64,000 bases of DNA, taken from NCBI RefSeq assembly GCF_001011155.1, contig NZ_CP011480.1:90072-154071 (forward strand). Direction: 5' to 3'. Positions 53,038 to 61,866 of the stretch are shown in pieces. The DNA is from Hoeflea sp. IMCC20628. Lineage in GTDB: Bacteria; Pseudomonadota; Alphaproteobacteria; Rhizobiales; Rhizobiaceae. Both the position numbers and the translations under genes were made by a program. The first letter of the stretch is position 1. The number at the start of each line of letters is the position of its first letter. The notes below the pieces were generated by a model. It was not told the origin of the DNA. It worked only from the letters and a program-made list of their open reading frames with translations, and searched no databases.

Positions 53038-53312
53038 CCGACCCGCTGACCGAGTCGATATTCGGCTGCGGCAACGATAGTTCGAGCCTTCTCAAGCACG
53101 TCTTCAAGATCAACGCTTTCGCCTCTATCCAACTCTTCGATGCCTTGGGCATCCCGGAGGACTTCAGCTCCTTCATCTGCCAGGTACTGACCGAGAGCCT
53201 TCTGCATGACCCATGTGCGATCTCGATCAAGAAGCGCGGCGATCTGGTCAAACTCCGCAACCAAAGGTGTAGGAAGCCTCAACGACACTTGGGTTTTCTC
53301 GTTATTTAGCAT
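53034..53312 (-). CDS. Ribbon-helix-helix antitoxin (ParD/CopG-like)
   Basis: The 92-residue protein has an N-terminal ribbon-helix-helix (TQVSLRLPTPLVAEFDQIAA, RDRTWVMQKALGQYLADE) and an acidic C terminus (GIEELDRGESVDLEDVLEKA) suited to toxin binding. It lies upstream of, and coupled to, the ParE-like gene and should autoregulate through the dyad overlapping its promoter. Confidence 0.82.
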   Translation of the reverse strand: MLNNEKTQVSLRLPTPLVAEFDQIAALLDRDRTWVMQKALGQYLADEGAEVLRDAQGIEELDRGESVDLEDVLEKARTIVAAAEYRLGQRVG

Positions 53313-53331
53313 AGCGAACCGCTCCGTATTT

Positions 53332-53370
53332 CAATGAATTACATTGTAACCCATTTGCCGTTAAAGTCAA
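53332..53370 (-). promoter_or_regulatory. Promoter and operator-like dyad of the ParDE-like pair
   Basis: On the minus strand TTGACT (53370-53365) is followed after 16 bp by TACAAT (53348-53343). A CAATG-N5-CATTG dyad at 53332-53346 overlaps the -10. This is a plausible binding site for the ribbon-helix-helix antitoxin. Confidence 0.65.
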
Positions 53371-53403
53371 TTGTCATTGGGTTTTGCCGCCTGAAGCGAG
53401 TCG

Positions 53404-53600
53404 TGTAAACTAAAGAAAATCATATATTTAGTTAATTTTTATTGATCATCAATATGTGGTAGTGCCGGAGCTAACGGGATAAGCCATTAAAATCATTTTT
53501 TGCATATCTATATCGATTATATATTTGTATACAAGTTTTTGTATTGACGTAGTATTTATAGTTTGATAGTATTAAATAAGTAACGTGTAGAAAGAGATTT
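53404..53600. other. AT-rich leader of the 53604 gene
   Basis: Third AT-rich island of the region. It directly precedes an orphan gene and probably carries its promoter, for example TTGACG near 53543 with TATAGT-like sequence about 17 bp later. Confidence 0.5.
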
Positions 53601-53603
53601 GGA

Positions 53604-54239
53604 ATGTTTAATAAAAACCAAATGCAATTTATCAGTGAATTTGACAATGTTAAAGAACACCATCCCGGTCCGGTGATGATATACACAGGAAGGCTGCTTT
53701 TGCCTGGCGACGAGGTCGAAGTGATAATGACGTCTGAAAGCTTGGCGATCACAATAAACGATTTGCCAGCCCCCGCCGATCATCCGATCCATGACCTCTT
53801 CGAAAGGGAAGGCTTTATTCTTCGCGATGAAGTCTCTGACGATCTCAGTCGATTTCGGGAAATTCGCGTGTGGGGGCGCTGGTATATCGACGGACCAGAC
53901 TACCAATTGTTCGAGCCCTACATCACGTGCAAAACCGACGCTAGTGGCGCAGAAATATACGTGAGATATGTTTATGACTGGATCCTCCGTGGCATCGGTC
54001 AGCACAGCATCGAGCTCAAGCCAACGACTGAAGGGGAAACCGCATACGGCGTAATGAGGGCGTGGAGCGCACAGCTTACCGACTATTCCCATCTATCATC
54101 CCGGCTTGTGGAAAACACAGACCTGCCAACCGGGCTTGTCTGGTTTCCGCAAGAAGAAGGATACGGGCTACCTATTCTCGTGATGGAGCACGCAATGGAC
54201 CTTATCCGAGCAATAACACCTGAGCTGGAACGGGCGTAG
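53604..54239 (+). CDS. Hypothetical protein (211 residues)
   Basis: The protein starts MFNKNQMQFISEFDNVKEHH and has VMIYTGRLLLPGDEVEVIMT (a small beta-rich stretch), DHPIHDLFEREGFILRDEVS, then VWGRWYIDGPDYQLFEPYI and a C-terminal helix (LVMEHAMDLIRAITPELERA). I recognise no family. The start is preceded by AGAGATTTGGA and the AT-rich leader. Like the Sel1 and WGR genes it combines a GC-average coding region with an AT-rich upstream, so these may share an origin or regulator. Confidence 0.7.
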   Translation: MFNKNQMQFISEFDNVKEHHPGPVMIYTGRLLLPGDEVEVIMTSESLAITINDLPAPADHPIHDLFEREGFILRDEVSDDLSRFREIRVWGRWYIDGPDYQLFEPYITCKTDASGAEIYVRYVYDWILRGIGQHSIELKPTTEGETAYGVMRAWSAQLTDYSHLSSRLVENTDLPTGLVWFPQEEGYGLPILVMEHAMDLIRAITPELERA

Positions 54240-54599
54240 TGCCCTCAGCTAATTCGATTTCGTCACAGGCACGTCAGCATTGTGAAGTCGGTCACGGTTT
54301 GTGCACGGCTTTAAGCGAGATGAGCTGTTGCCATTCATTTCGAGAATGCGGACATGATGGGTGATAAGATCCATCGTGCGCCAATCCTGGTGAGCGGCGC
54401 GAAGCCCGGCTCATCCCCTCTCGCGCATTCAAGTATGCACGATAGGGCAACGGATGATCAGAAGCTGGTAGGATGGCCTGCTGATGAACGACCAGACGGA
54501 CTGATTTCAAGCCGCCCATCGCGAGTTCTGTGAGGGTAATTCGGACATTGACTGAGCCTGCCGTTTGAATGGGCCCACTCGTATATTGTCGGAATACAT
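54240..54599. other. Non-coding stretch, possibly IS debris
   Basis: About 360 bp without a supported gene. A 75-codon minus-strand frame (MGGLKSVRLVVHQQAILPAS) has no family features. Composition suggests degraded sequence. Confidence 0.35.
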
Positions 54600-54809
54600 T
54601 TACTCGTCAGAAATTAGGCCGTCGAACACCTCGATCAGAGCTTCGGAAATAGCCTGGCCGAGCGCATTAGCGGTTCTGGCGATTTCCTCGTCATTACCAT
54701 CGCGTGCGGCGAGCGCCAGATCGCCTGCCTGGTCACCAACGATGGCGCGGGCGCGCTCGATGGCCCATTGCGCAAAGTCGCTGCGCGATTCAATCGTGGT
54801 GGTTTCCAT
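54600..54809 (-). CDS. Small hypothetical protein (69 residues)
   Basis: An acidic, helix-forming protein starting METTTIESRSDFAQWAIERA, with GDLALAARDGNDEEIARTAN and ALGQAISEALIEVFDGLISD. GAACAAGG precedes the ATG. I do not recognise the family. Amphipathic helical pattern and codon use support a real gene, but this is not certain. Confidence 0.5.
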   Translation of the reverse strand: METTTIESRSDFAQWAIERARAIVGDQAGDLALAARDGNDEEIARTANALGQAISEALIEVFDGLISDE

Positions 54810-55111
54810 GCCTTGTTCCTGTCTCGTTGAGGAAATTTTCAGCTTTCGGTGCCACAGCTGAATGGCGTGTTGAGTATTGCGTACGCGCTATTCGGTCAGG
54901 GTGAGATAATCAAGCGGACAGCCGTGCCCTATCGTCCCTGGAAGTTTGAAGTCGTATGGAGTAACCGCAATTCAAGATGCCCACGTGACTCGGTGTTAGC
55001 CCTATGTGGGCCTTGCCCGCACGGCCGTGCACAGGCGCAATGACATTCTCGTGGAGCTTTCGGGTTGTTCGAGGCATGTACGGCTCATAGTGAGATTTCA
55101 GACTGGCGCGG
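54810..55111. other. Non-coding stretch
   Basis: About 300 bp; no gene, repeat or promoter could be supported. Confidence 0.35.
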
Positions 55112-55630
55112 CTACTCAACTACGCATCTGGTCTCACTGTCGGCACCGGGGATCGTCAATCCGATGACCCCTTTGTTCATCCACCCAGCAGCACCGTCCA
55201 GTTCCCCGTCAATGAAACTGATTGAGTTCCTGTCCGCGTTTTCATAGACTCCAGCACTTTCCTGCAATGTGTAAGAGCCATCCCCGGTTAGCTCAAAATT
55301 GAACTGGAATTGGTCGTCCGCGCGGGTGCAAAGATAACGGCCAACGACAACCCCGCTGTCAGCCACTTCATTCAATGCAGCTTGTCGAATAAGCGAACCC
55401 GGTGGGTACATATGACCGCCTCCGGGAATGACACCTTCAGTGCCGTTGGGAAAAGTGACTAAACACACACCGGCCACATCGGAAATGATTCTGCCGGTCG
55501 CACCAAGTTCGTCTTTAACGACGGCGCCCTTTTCGCAGCTTTCCATCCGCGATCCAATCACATCTTCGCCAAAGGATGCCGTGGCACTGGTACCTAATAT
55601 CAAAACCGCAAACATATAACTTAAGCGCAT
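55112..55630 (-). CDS. Secreted hypothetical protein
   Basis: The 172-residue protein starts with a signal peptide (MRLSYMFAVLILGTSATASF then GED). GGGAGGAAATT precedes the ATG at 55630, which is preferred to an upstream one at 55669. The mature part has GSRMESCEKGAVVKDELGAT, a GGGHMYPPGSL segment, and the repeated beta pattern QFQFNFELTGDGSYTLQESA. It contains two cysteine pairs and is likely periplasmic. Family unknown. Confidence 0.7.
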   Translation of the reverse strand: MRLSYMFAVLILGTSATASFGEDVIGSRMESCEKGAVVKDELGATGRIISDVAGVCLVTFPNGTEGVIPGGGHMYPPGSLIRQAALNEVADSGVVVGRYLCTRADDQFQFNFELTGDGSYTLQESAGVYENADRNSISFIDGELDGAAGWMNKGVIGLTIPGADSETRCVVE

Positions 55631-55991
55631 AATTTCCTCCCGAAACATAACCGAATTCAACCACGACATTAGGTTTGAACTTGCGATGATTTATGATCTC
55701 GCACAAGGGCATCGTAACGTTAACCGCGCGGCGATTGGCCTGTGCGATTTTAAGGCATGGTCCAAACCGTCAGACATCTTGATGTCGTGGTAAACGCCGG
55801 GCCTTTTTCGTTGCTGAGAGCCGTTCACCTTGAAATGGAATCGTTTGAGCGCCGGGATTTCTTGATTTGGCAAAGAGCATGCGGCGAGGCGGCGTGAGTG
55901 CTGTTACCGTCACTACCGATCCAATCCTTGCCGCTTGTTGCGAACAGGGCCAGGTGTATGCAATCAGGATCATGCAACGAGGGGCAGGCTG
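55631..55991. other. Intergenic region before the SNF2 gene
   Basis: About 360 bp between divergent genes. It should carry both promoters. GGGCCTTTTTCG-like runs near 55800 were noted but not assigned. Confidence 0.35.
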
Positions 55992-58900
55992 TTGATTTCG
56001 TTCGAGACACATTTTGACAGCGCGACCCTTGACCGCGGCAGGATATATCAGCGCGCAGGGCATGTGGTGTCGGTTGGCCCGGACGAAGACGGAGGGCTAG
56101 AAGCGCGGGTTCATAATGGCAAGGGCACAACCTATCACCAATCAATCCAGATCAAGCCTGCCACAGCGCGCAAACCCGATGGCGAGGTACTGGGACGGTG
56201 CAGCTGCCCGGTGTCGTTCAATTGCAAACATGTCGTGGCAGCCCTGCTGGACTATCAGGCCCGAGGGCGCGCACCAGGGCGGAGCCTTACCGCGACTGCG
56301 ACAATACCGGCTGCAGTTCACCATTGGCTACGCCAGGTTCAGGATAGCCCAGCGTCGGAAAACGAAGATGCAGTGTCTGCCCCCCAAGAGCGCCCCGAAT
56401 ACTACCCCGAAGCGATCAAGGACCGACTGCTCTACGTCACCGATTTTACGCAAGCCGAGTTGCGTATCGATATCTGCAAGGGAAGAGTTAACGCGCAAGG
56501 CACCGGGCTGAACAAGGCAATCCGGCGCTATGATGTCATCTATCAGCTACGCGGAGCAAAGGCCCTGCCCGGCTTCTTCCGCCCGCTGGATCTTGATCTT
56601 CTAGGTCGCCTCGCCCGCTCGCGCAGTCTCACTAGTCAATCAGGCTACGCGTCTCACGATCTTCCTGATGCATTGCGCACAGCCGACATGCTCGACACAT
56701 CTCTCTTGCTAAAAATCTGCGGCACCGGACGCGCTTTGGCTGAAATCAGCCCTGAAGCCCAGCTTGCCTGGTCCGACGAGATCATGCCGCTCGACCTGGG
56801 ATGGAGCCTTGGCGCTGACGGTGGATCGCGATTGGCGTTTGTCGCCATTGATGGATCGGTATTGCAGGTCGCCCGGTTCGGGCAATCCGGTATCTGGCTT
56901 GACCCGACCCGCAAGACGATCGGCGAACTGGCACAAGTGCCTGCAGCAGATTTGATCAGGCTTATCAAGTCCTGCCCGGTTATTGCGCGGGACGAGCTGG
57001 CTCGACTGGCGCCAGCGCTGCCGAAGCGGATAGGGGGAATGGCGCTGCCACGACCGAAACTTCCGGACGTGACGCGCAGGCCTGCCCGCACACGACAGGC
57101 GCAGCTGACATTGGCATCCGCAAATGCCCATGAGGGGCTTTACCGATATGGACGAACATCCGTCACACTTCCCTGCCTGTCGCTGCGCTTTCTCTATGAA
57201 GGGCATGCGGTGTCGTTGACGGAAGCCGATGAGCCGCGTTTCATTGAAGACAATACTCTTGTGACGCTTCAACGTGATCATGAATGGGAGAATGAATGCC
57301 ATGTCCTGATACAGGAATCTGGAGCTATCCCGATTGACGAGCTGGAGTTGCATAGTCCAAGTGACGGGCTGACGCGACATGACTTCGTCTTTGCCGATGG
57401 CGAGTTGAACGAGCTGACCTTTGAGACCAGCCGGATCAATGCGGCGCTTGAGTTCACTGCGCGCGTTCTCCCAACTTTGCGCACTGAGGGGTGGGAAATC
57501 GAGATTACCTCGAAATGGCCCTATCAGATCGAAGAGGCCGAGACCCGTCTGTCGGTCGAGACCGTCGGGGCATCGGGGGAGACCTTTGGCGGATACGGCT
57601 GGTTCGATCTGGGTTTCAAGGTCGAGGTGGCCGGCAAGACCCACGATCTGGCCCCGTTGATAGCTGCATATTTGGAACAGCTGGGTGACGAATTCGGGGA
57701 TGTGGTGCCCGATGTCGAGGCATTGCGGGCCCATCTGGAGGCGCGCCCGGCCTTCATTGAACGCATGCGAGGACGCTATGTGGCTGTTGACCTGAGCGCG
57801 ATCGCGTCCGTGCTGCACCTGTTTCTGCTGCATCATGGGACAGGACGGATGCACCCGTCGGAAGCCACGCTTGTTCATGAAGTGGCCGAGGCGATCGCCG
57901 GCAGTGAGGTGAAGTTCGCCGATCATGCCGGTATTCTGCCGCTGGCACGCAGTCTGCAAGACCTGGGGAGTGTCACAGCCATCGCACAGCCGCTGGGGCT
58001 TTGCACCGAACTGCGCCCCTATCAGGGTTTTGGCGCCGCGTGGATGGGTACTCTGATCGGGGCTGGTTTTGGCGGGGTGCTGGCTGACGACATGGGATTG
58101 GGCAAGACCGTGCAAGCTCTCGCCCTGTTGCAGGCGCGGCGCGAAAGCGGGAAGGCCAATGGGCCTGCGCTTCTTGTTGTGCCCACCAGCCTGATCCATG
58201 GCTGGCAGGATCAGGCTGCGCGCTTTACCCCCGACTTGCGTCTGTTGATCCTGCACGGCACCGGACGGCATTCCTTGGCAAGTGAGATTGAAAGCGCCGA
58301 TCTGGTAGTAACCACCTATCCGTTGCTAGCGCGCGACAAGGACATGCTGGCTTCTGTTCATTGGGATCTGGTGATCGTCGACGAAGCGCAGATTCTCAAA
58401 AACCCTGCATCCCAGATGGCCAAGGCACTGCGCGATATTCCCTCCGCCGGGCGGTTGGCCTTGACCGGCACCCCGATGGAGAACTCCCTGCAGGACCTCT
58501 GGACGCTGTTTGACTGGATCAATCCCGGTCTGCTGGGGGATCGCAGGACCTTTCAGAAGCTGTTTCGCACCCCGATCGAAAAACAGGGAGACCAGCGTGC
58601 ACAGGCGCGGCTCAATAGGCGGGTGCGCCCCTTCCTGCTGCGCCGGACCAAGGAGGCTGTTGCTTCCGAGCTGCCGCCGCGTACCGAAATTGTCGAACGG
58701 GTTGAGCTCACGAAACCACAACAGGCACTCTACGAGACCGTGCGCAGCGTCATGGATGCACGGGTACGTGATGCAATTTCCAGGCGCGGGCTGGCCGCCG
58801 CACGCATAACCATTCTCGATGCGCTGTTGAAACTGCGCCAGGTCTGCTGCGACCCGGGCCTCGTGAAGTCCGAGGCCGCACGGCATGTGATCGACAGTTC

Positions 58901-59417
58901 CAAACGCGCACGGCTCAAGGAGTTGCTGGAAGAACTGGTGGCGGAGGGCCGGCGCGTGCTGATATTTTCGCAATTCGTCGAGATGCTGGGCCTGATTGCG
59001 TCGGATCTGGATGCAATGGGGATCTCCCATCTGACCCTCACCGGACAGACCCGCAAGCGCGCCGAGGTTCTTGAAGAATTCCGGTGCGGTTCCGCGCCGG
59101 TTTTTCTGATCAGCCTCAAGGCAGGCGGGGTGGGCTTGACGTTGACCGAGGCCGATACAGTCATCCTCTATGACCCATGGTGGAATCCCGCGGTGGAACG
59201 GCAGGCGATGGATCGCGTGCACCGGATAGGACAGGACAAGCCAGTCTTCGTCCACCGTCTGGTCGCAGCGGGCACTGTGGAAGAGAAAATCCTTGCCCTT
59301 CAGGCCCGCAAACAGGCTCTCGCCGATGCGCTATTCTCCGATAATGCGGATGAGGGCACTGCAGGATTAATTGATGAAGAGGTTCTGGCTGATCTCTTCG
59401 CGCCACTCGGCGTGTGA
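55992..59417 (+). CDS. SNF2-family ATPase with SWIM zinc finger
   Basis: The 1141-residue protein has an N-terminal SWIM finger (CSCPVSFNCKHVV, about residues 70-82), a long middle region, and a C-terminal SNF2 motor. The motor shows Walker A DDMGLGKTVQALAL (about 699), VDEAQILKNP (about 796), LTGTPMENSLQDLWTLFDWI, and helicase-C motifs ISLKAGGVGLTLTEADTVIL and WWNPAVERQAMDRVHRIGQD. Such proteins translocate on double-stranded DNA and can displace proteins such as RNA polymerase. The TTG start at 55992 fits the family N terminus and has GAGGGG upstream; ATG 55935 is possible. It stands alone, so no partner system is evident. Confidence 0.88.
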   Translation: MISFETHFDSATLDRGRIYQRAGHVVSVGPDEDGGLEARVHNGKGTTYHQSIQIKPATARKPDGEVLGRCSCPVSFNCKHVVAALLDYQARGRAPGRSLTATATIPAAVHHWLRQVQDSPASENEDAVSAPQERPEYYPEAIKDRLLYVTDFTQAELRIDICKGRVNAQGTGLNKAIRRYDVIYQLRGAKALPGFFRPLDLDLLGRLARSRSLTSQSGYASHDLPDALRTADMLDTSLLLKICGTGRALAEISPEAQLAWSDEIMPLDLGWSLGADGGSRLAFVAIDGSVLQVARFGQSGIWLDPTRKTIGELAQVPAADLIRLIKSCPVIARDELARLAPALPKRIGGMALPRPKLPDVTRRPARTRQAQLTLASANAHEGLYRYGRTSVTLPCLSLRFLYEGHAVSLTEADEPRFIEDNTLVTLQRDHEWENECHVLIQESGAIPIDELELHSPSDGLTRHDFVFADGELNELTFETSRINAALEFTARVLPTLRTEGWEIEITSKWPYQIEEAETRLSVETVGASGETFGGYGWFDLGFKVEVAGKTHDLAPLIAAYLEQLGDEFGDVVPDVEALRAHLEARPAFIERMRGRYVAVDLSAIASVLHLFLLHHGTGRMHPSEATLVHEVAEAIAGSEVKFADHAGILPLARSLQDLGSVTAIAQPLGLCTELRPYQGFGAAWMGTLIGAGFGGVLADDMGLGKTVQALALLQARRESGKANGPALLVVPTSLIHGWQDQAARFTPDLRLLILHGTGRHSLASEIESADLVVTTYPLLARDKDMLASVHWDLVIVDEAQILKNPASQMAKALRDIPSAGRLALTGTPMENSLQDLWTLFDWINPGLLGDRRTFQKLFRTPIEKQGDQRAQARLNRRVRPFLLRRTKEAVASELPPRTEIVERVELTKPQQALYETVRSVMDARVRDAISRRGLAAARITILDALLKLRQVCCDPGLVKSEAARHVIDSSKRARLKELLEELVAEGRRVLIFSQFVEMLGLIASDLDAMGISHLTLTGQTRKRAEVLEEFRCGSAPVFLISLKAGGVGLTLTEADTVILYDPWWNPAVERQAMDRVHRIGQDKPVFVHRLVAAGTVEEKILALQARKQALADALFSDNADEGTAGLIDEEVLADLFAPLGV

Positions 59418-59549
59418 GAGCTATATCCAGGGTGGCGGCACCATGCTGGAATGGCGGCCAGGTATCCAATTCTGTCGCGTTTGCCTTCCTCCGCGGGCAT
59501 CGGTGCGAAGGCGCGACAGTTCCATGGCGCTATCCAAGTATCCTGCAAA

Positions 59550-59929
59550 GCCGCAGAAATCGGAAGGCCGCTCTCCGGATGATGCGAAAGCTGCTGAGAG
59601 TCCAAGGTATCACGCCACGTGTAATGATTACCGACAAGCTGCGCTCTTATTCGGCCGCTAAAGCTGAGCTGATCCCGGGCGTCGAGCATCGCTCGCATAA
59701 GGGTTTGAACAATCGCGCAGAGAACTCTCACCTTCCCGTGCGACGACGAGAAAAGCGTATGATGCGGTTCAAATCTGCGCGCCAATGCCAGCGTTTCGTC
59801 TCAAACCACGGTCAGATCGGCAATCTCTTCCATCTTCATCGAAAACATCTTACCGCAAGCGATCATCGCCAACTTCGCGCCCATGCCACTACGGCCTGGC
59901 GGGAGATCGCCATGTTGATCGAGGCCTGA
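59550..59929 (+). pseudogene. IS6-family transposase, C-terminal fragment
   Basis: The frame reads RKAALRMMRKLLRVQGITPR, VMITDKLRSYSAAKAELIPG and GLNNRAENSHLPVRRREKRM, then HATTAWREIAMLIEA and a stop. The N-terminal third is absent. It resembles, but is not identical to, the fragments at 23.7 and 46.0 kb. Confidence 0.87.
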
Positions 59930-59989
59930 AAACTCTGTCAAAGGCTGCTTCTCACCCTAGACTCGATTAAGGCGACGCCACCGTTGCGC

Positions 59990-60217
59990 TGAATCTTTCC
60001 GGCAGGGTCGGAAAGCGGTGCCGATCCTTACAATCATCGCGGTGAAGAAGCGGGTATCATCATATCGGGCCAGTTGGACCTTTGGCTTGATGATCAACAT
60101 ATCCGGCTGAACGAAGGCGACAGTTTTGCATTTTCCAGCGAGCGGCTGCATCGCTATGCAAATCCGACTGACCAGGACACCGTTGTCATCTGGGCGATCA
60201 GTCCGCCAACCTACTGA
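59990..60217 (+). pseudogene. XRE/cupin regulator, cupin-domain fragment
   Basis: The plus strand reads SGADPYNHRGEEAGIIISGQ, LDLWLDDQHIRLNEGDSFAF and SSERLHRYANPTDQDTVVIW, ending AISPPTY. This is the C-terminal cupin of HTH-cupin transcription factors. The DNA-binding half is missing. Confidence 0.75.
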
Positions 60218-60288
60218 AATGTAAAGCGACGGCCTGACACGCTCCTCGACCGGTTCACACATCATGTGCCAAGCGGCCAGAGCGGTAA

Positions 60289-61644
60289 TCATCTCAACGC
60301 CTCAAGCATCGGAATGATCGAAAATTTGCCCTCGGCAGCACGCTCAGTCAACGTTCGGAGATAACCACCCGGCGACCGGATAACATCGGCACGTTCGAGA
60401 ATAGCCGCAATGATGATCGCGGTCTGTGCTTCACCCAGGATTTGGTTGGCTTGCGCCCAGGCGTCGGGTGAAACCCCCAGCATGGTGCGTACCAGATCGG
60501 CCGTTCGATAAAGTTCGGACCAGCTGGAAATGCCGGAACGGGCGTAATCGAGGACTTGCGGACAGGATTTAAGCACGAAACCCAAAGTAGGCAAACCAGT
60601 TCCTGCTCTCAGTTTTCCTCGAGCAGTTTCTTCACTCTTGGTTTGAAGCGATACGAAGGACACCGAATTTGGATTTTCCTCTGAATTAGTCTTTAGCTGT
60701 TTATCAAAATGGGATTCTGGTTTTGAATTCTGAATATGGTGCGCATTTTGCACGTCATTGCCGCTCAAATCATCAGTATTACCCAATGTTTCTCCGGTTT
60801 TATCCTCCTGACTGGCGGCAAGCTCATCAAGCTTGTCTTCCGAAGTGCTCTCAAGCCAGAGAGTTTCGACATCAACACGCAGGTGCCTTAGCGCGGTTAC
60901 CCGCAAATCCAAGCTCTCGAGATCGGTAACCCGAGAGACCCGGCCTGAAAGGCCTGTGAGGCGGTCAAACAGCGCCGTCATATCAACCCGCGAAATACTC
61001 CCGGCGGCGGCCTCCTCGCTCAGCTCCAACAGCAGTTTTGAAATATCGCGCAGATGAATGGTGATTTCAGCCCGTAGCTTTCTTAGCGCTGAAGCTCTTG
61101 CCCGTTCGCGCTCGGCTGCAGCATGAATGTCAGGCGCAGCGGCTGCCAATGCAGCCAGATCAAACCCAAACGCCTGATCGATCTCGCCTGTATCCGAGCG
61201 ATGGACATAGCGCTTGCCGTTGGGGCTGTCGCGTCTGAGGATCAGTCCCGCTTCCACAAGGGCCGCCAAATGCCTGCGAAGCGTTGCCGGCGACATTCCG
61301 CGACACCGCAATGACAGTGCCCTGTTCGACGGAAAGACGATGATCGGTGCGCCAGCATTCAGCGTCTTGGAGGTATGAAACGAGGTCAGCGCCTCAAGTA
61401 CCGCCAGGCTGCGGTCGGAAAGGCCAAAGTACCCCCTCGCCTCTGTTAGAGCCTTGAGCAGCTGCCATTTGTCGTAATCGCCGCTCGCATTGCTGTCTGA
61501 TCCTGCGGCACAAGATCTGTCGGTTTGACAGTCAGCTGGCTGGCCCATCTGCTGACGCAGACGTTTGAGCTGCTGATGGACTGCCATTGAGGCACGACTA
61601 ACCCCCCGACCGCCAAAAGGCGTCGTTGCAAATTGCTCTTCCAT
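60289..61644 (-). CDS. repC: Plasmid replication initiator RepC
   Basis: The 451-residue protein has the RepC N terminus (WQLLKALTEARGYFGLSDRS, SFHTSKTLNAGAPIIVFPSN, RCRGMSPATLRRHLAALVEA) and a C-terminal domain with ISSWSELYRTADLVRTMLGV and SPGGYLRTLTERAAEGKFSI. RepC initiates replication at an origin inside or near its own gene and is limited by the antisense RNA of the repB-repC spacer. It is full length and in the usual position. Confidence 0.95.
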   Translation of the reverse strand: MEEQFATTPFGGRGVSRASMAVHQQLKRLRQQMGQPADCQTDRSCAAGSDSNASGDYDKWQLLKALTEARGYFGLSDRSLAVLEALTSFHTSKTLNAGAPIIVFPSNRALSLRCRGMSPATLRRHLAALVEAGLILRRDSPNGKRYVHRSDTGEIDQAFGFDLAALAAAAPDIHAAAERERARASALRKLRAEITIHLRDISKLLLELSEEAAAGSISRVDMTALFDRLTGLSGRVSRVTDLESLDLRVTALRHLRVDVETLWLESTSEDKLDELAASQEDKTGETLGNTDDLSGNDVQNAHHIQNSKPESHFDKQLKTNSEENPNSVSFVSLQTKSEETARGKLRAGTGLPTLGFVLKSCPQVLDYARSGISSWSELYRTADLVRTMLGVSPDAWAQANQILGEAQTAIIIAAILERADVIRSPGGYLRTLTERAAEGKFSIIPMLEALR

Positions 61645-61697
61645 GTTTCACCTCAAAATTGAGGCATAAAATCAGCCCGTCCGATCTCGCCGAACGC

Positions 61698-61783
61698 TTG
61701 ACAAAGCCGTGTGGAAGTGATTCTCTCGCAATTGCTAAATAGACGAGGGCTTCCGGAATGGTGACGTTTCGGGGGCCTTTTTT
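61698..61783 (+). ncRNA. Candidate counter-transcribed antisense RNA (incA) of repABC
   Basis: The repB-repC spacer is transcribable opposite to repC. TTGACA lies at 61698-61703; the -10 is unclear. A stable hairpin follows, GGCTTCCGGAA (61748) pairing with TTTCGGGGGCC, then a run of six T (61778-61783), forming a Rho-independent terminator. This is the typical layout of the small RNA that blocks repC translation. The exact 5' end is not fixed. Confidence 0.75.
61748..61783 (+). terminator. Rho-independent terminator of the antisense RNA
   Basis: An 11-bp stem with G-U pairs, a loop of about eight bases and six T residues. Confidence 0.8.
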
Positions 61784-61866
61784 CTGCCGTCAGTTTCCTT
61801 TCATCATTTGATCTACGCACAGACTGCGGAAGTCAGGCTTGTGCCTCGGCTTCCTGAGCAACCCTG

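Noticed and set aside
46389..54600. A complete new defence system in the accessory region
   Set aside because: The orphan genes, the WGR protein and the toxin-antitoxin pair are separated by IS copies and do not form a consistent operon; calling a system would go beyond the evidence.
56709..58271. 520-codon minus-strand frame inside the SNF2 gene
   Set aside because: It is antisense to the SNF2 protein and has no motifs; the SNF2 frame carries all helicase motifs.
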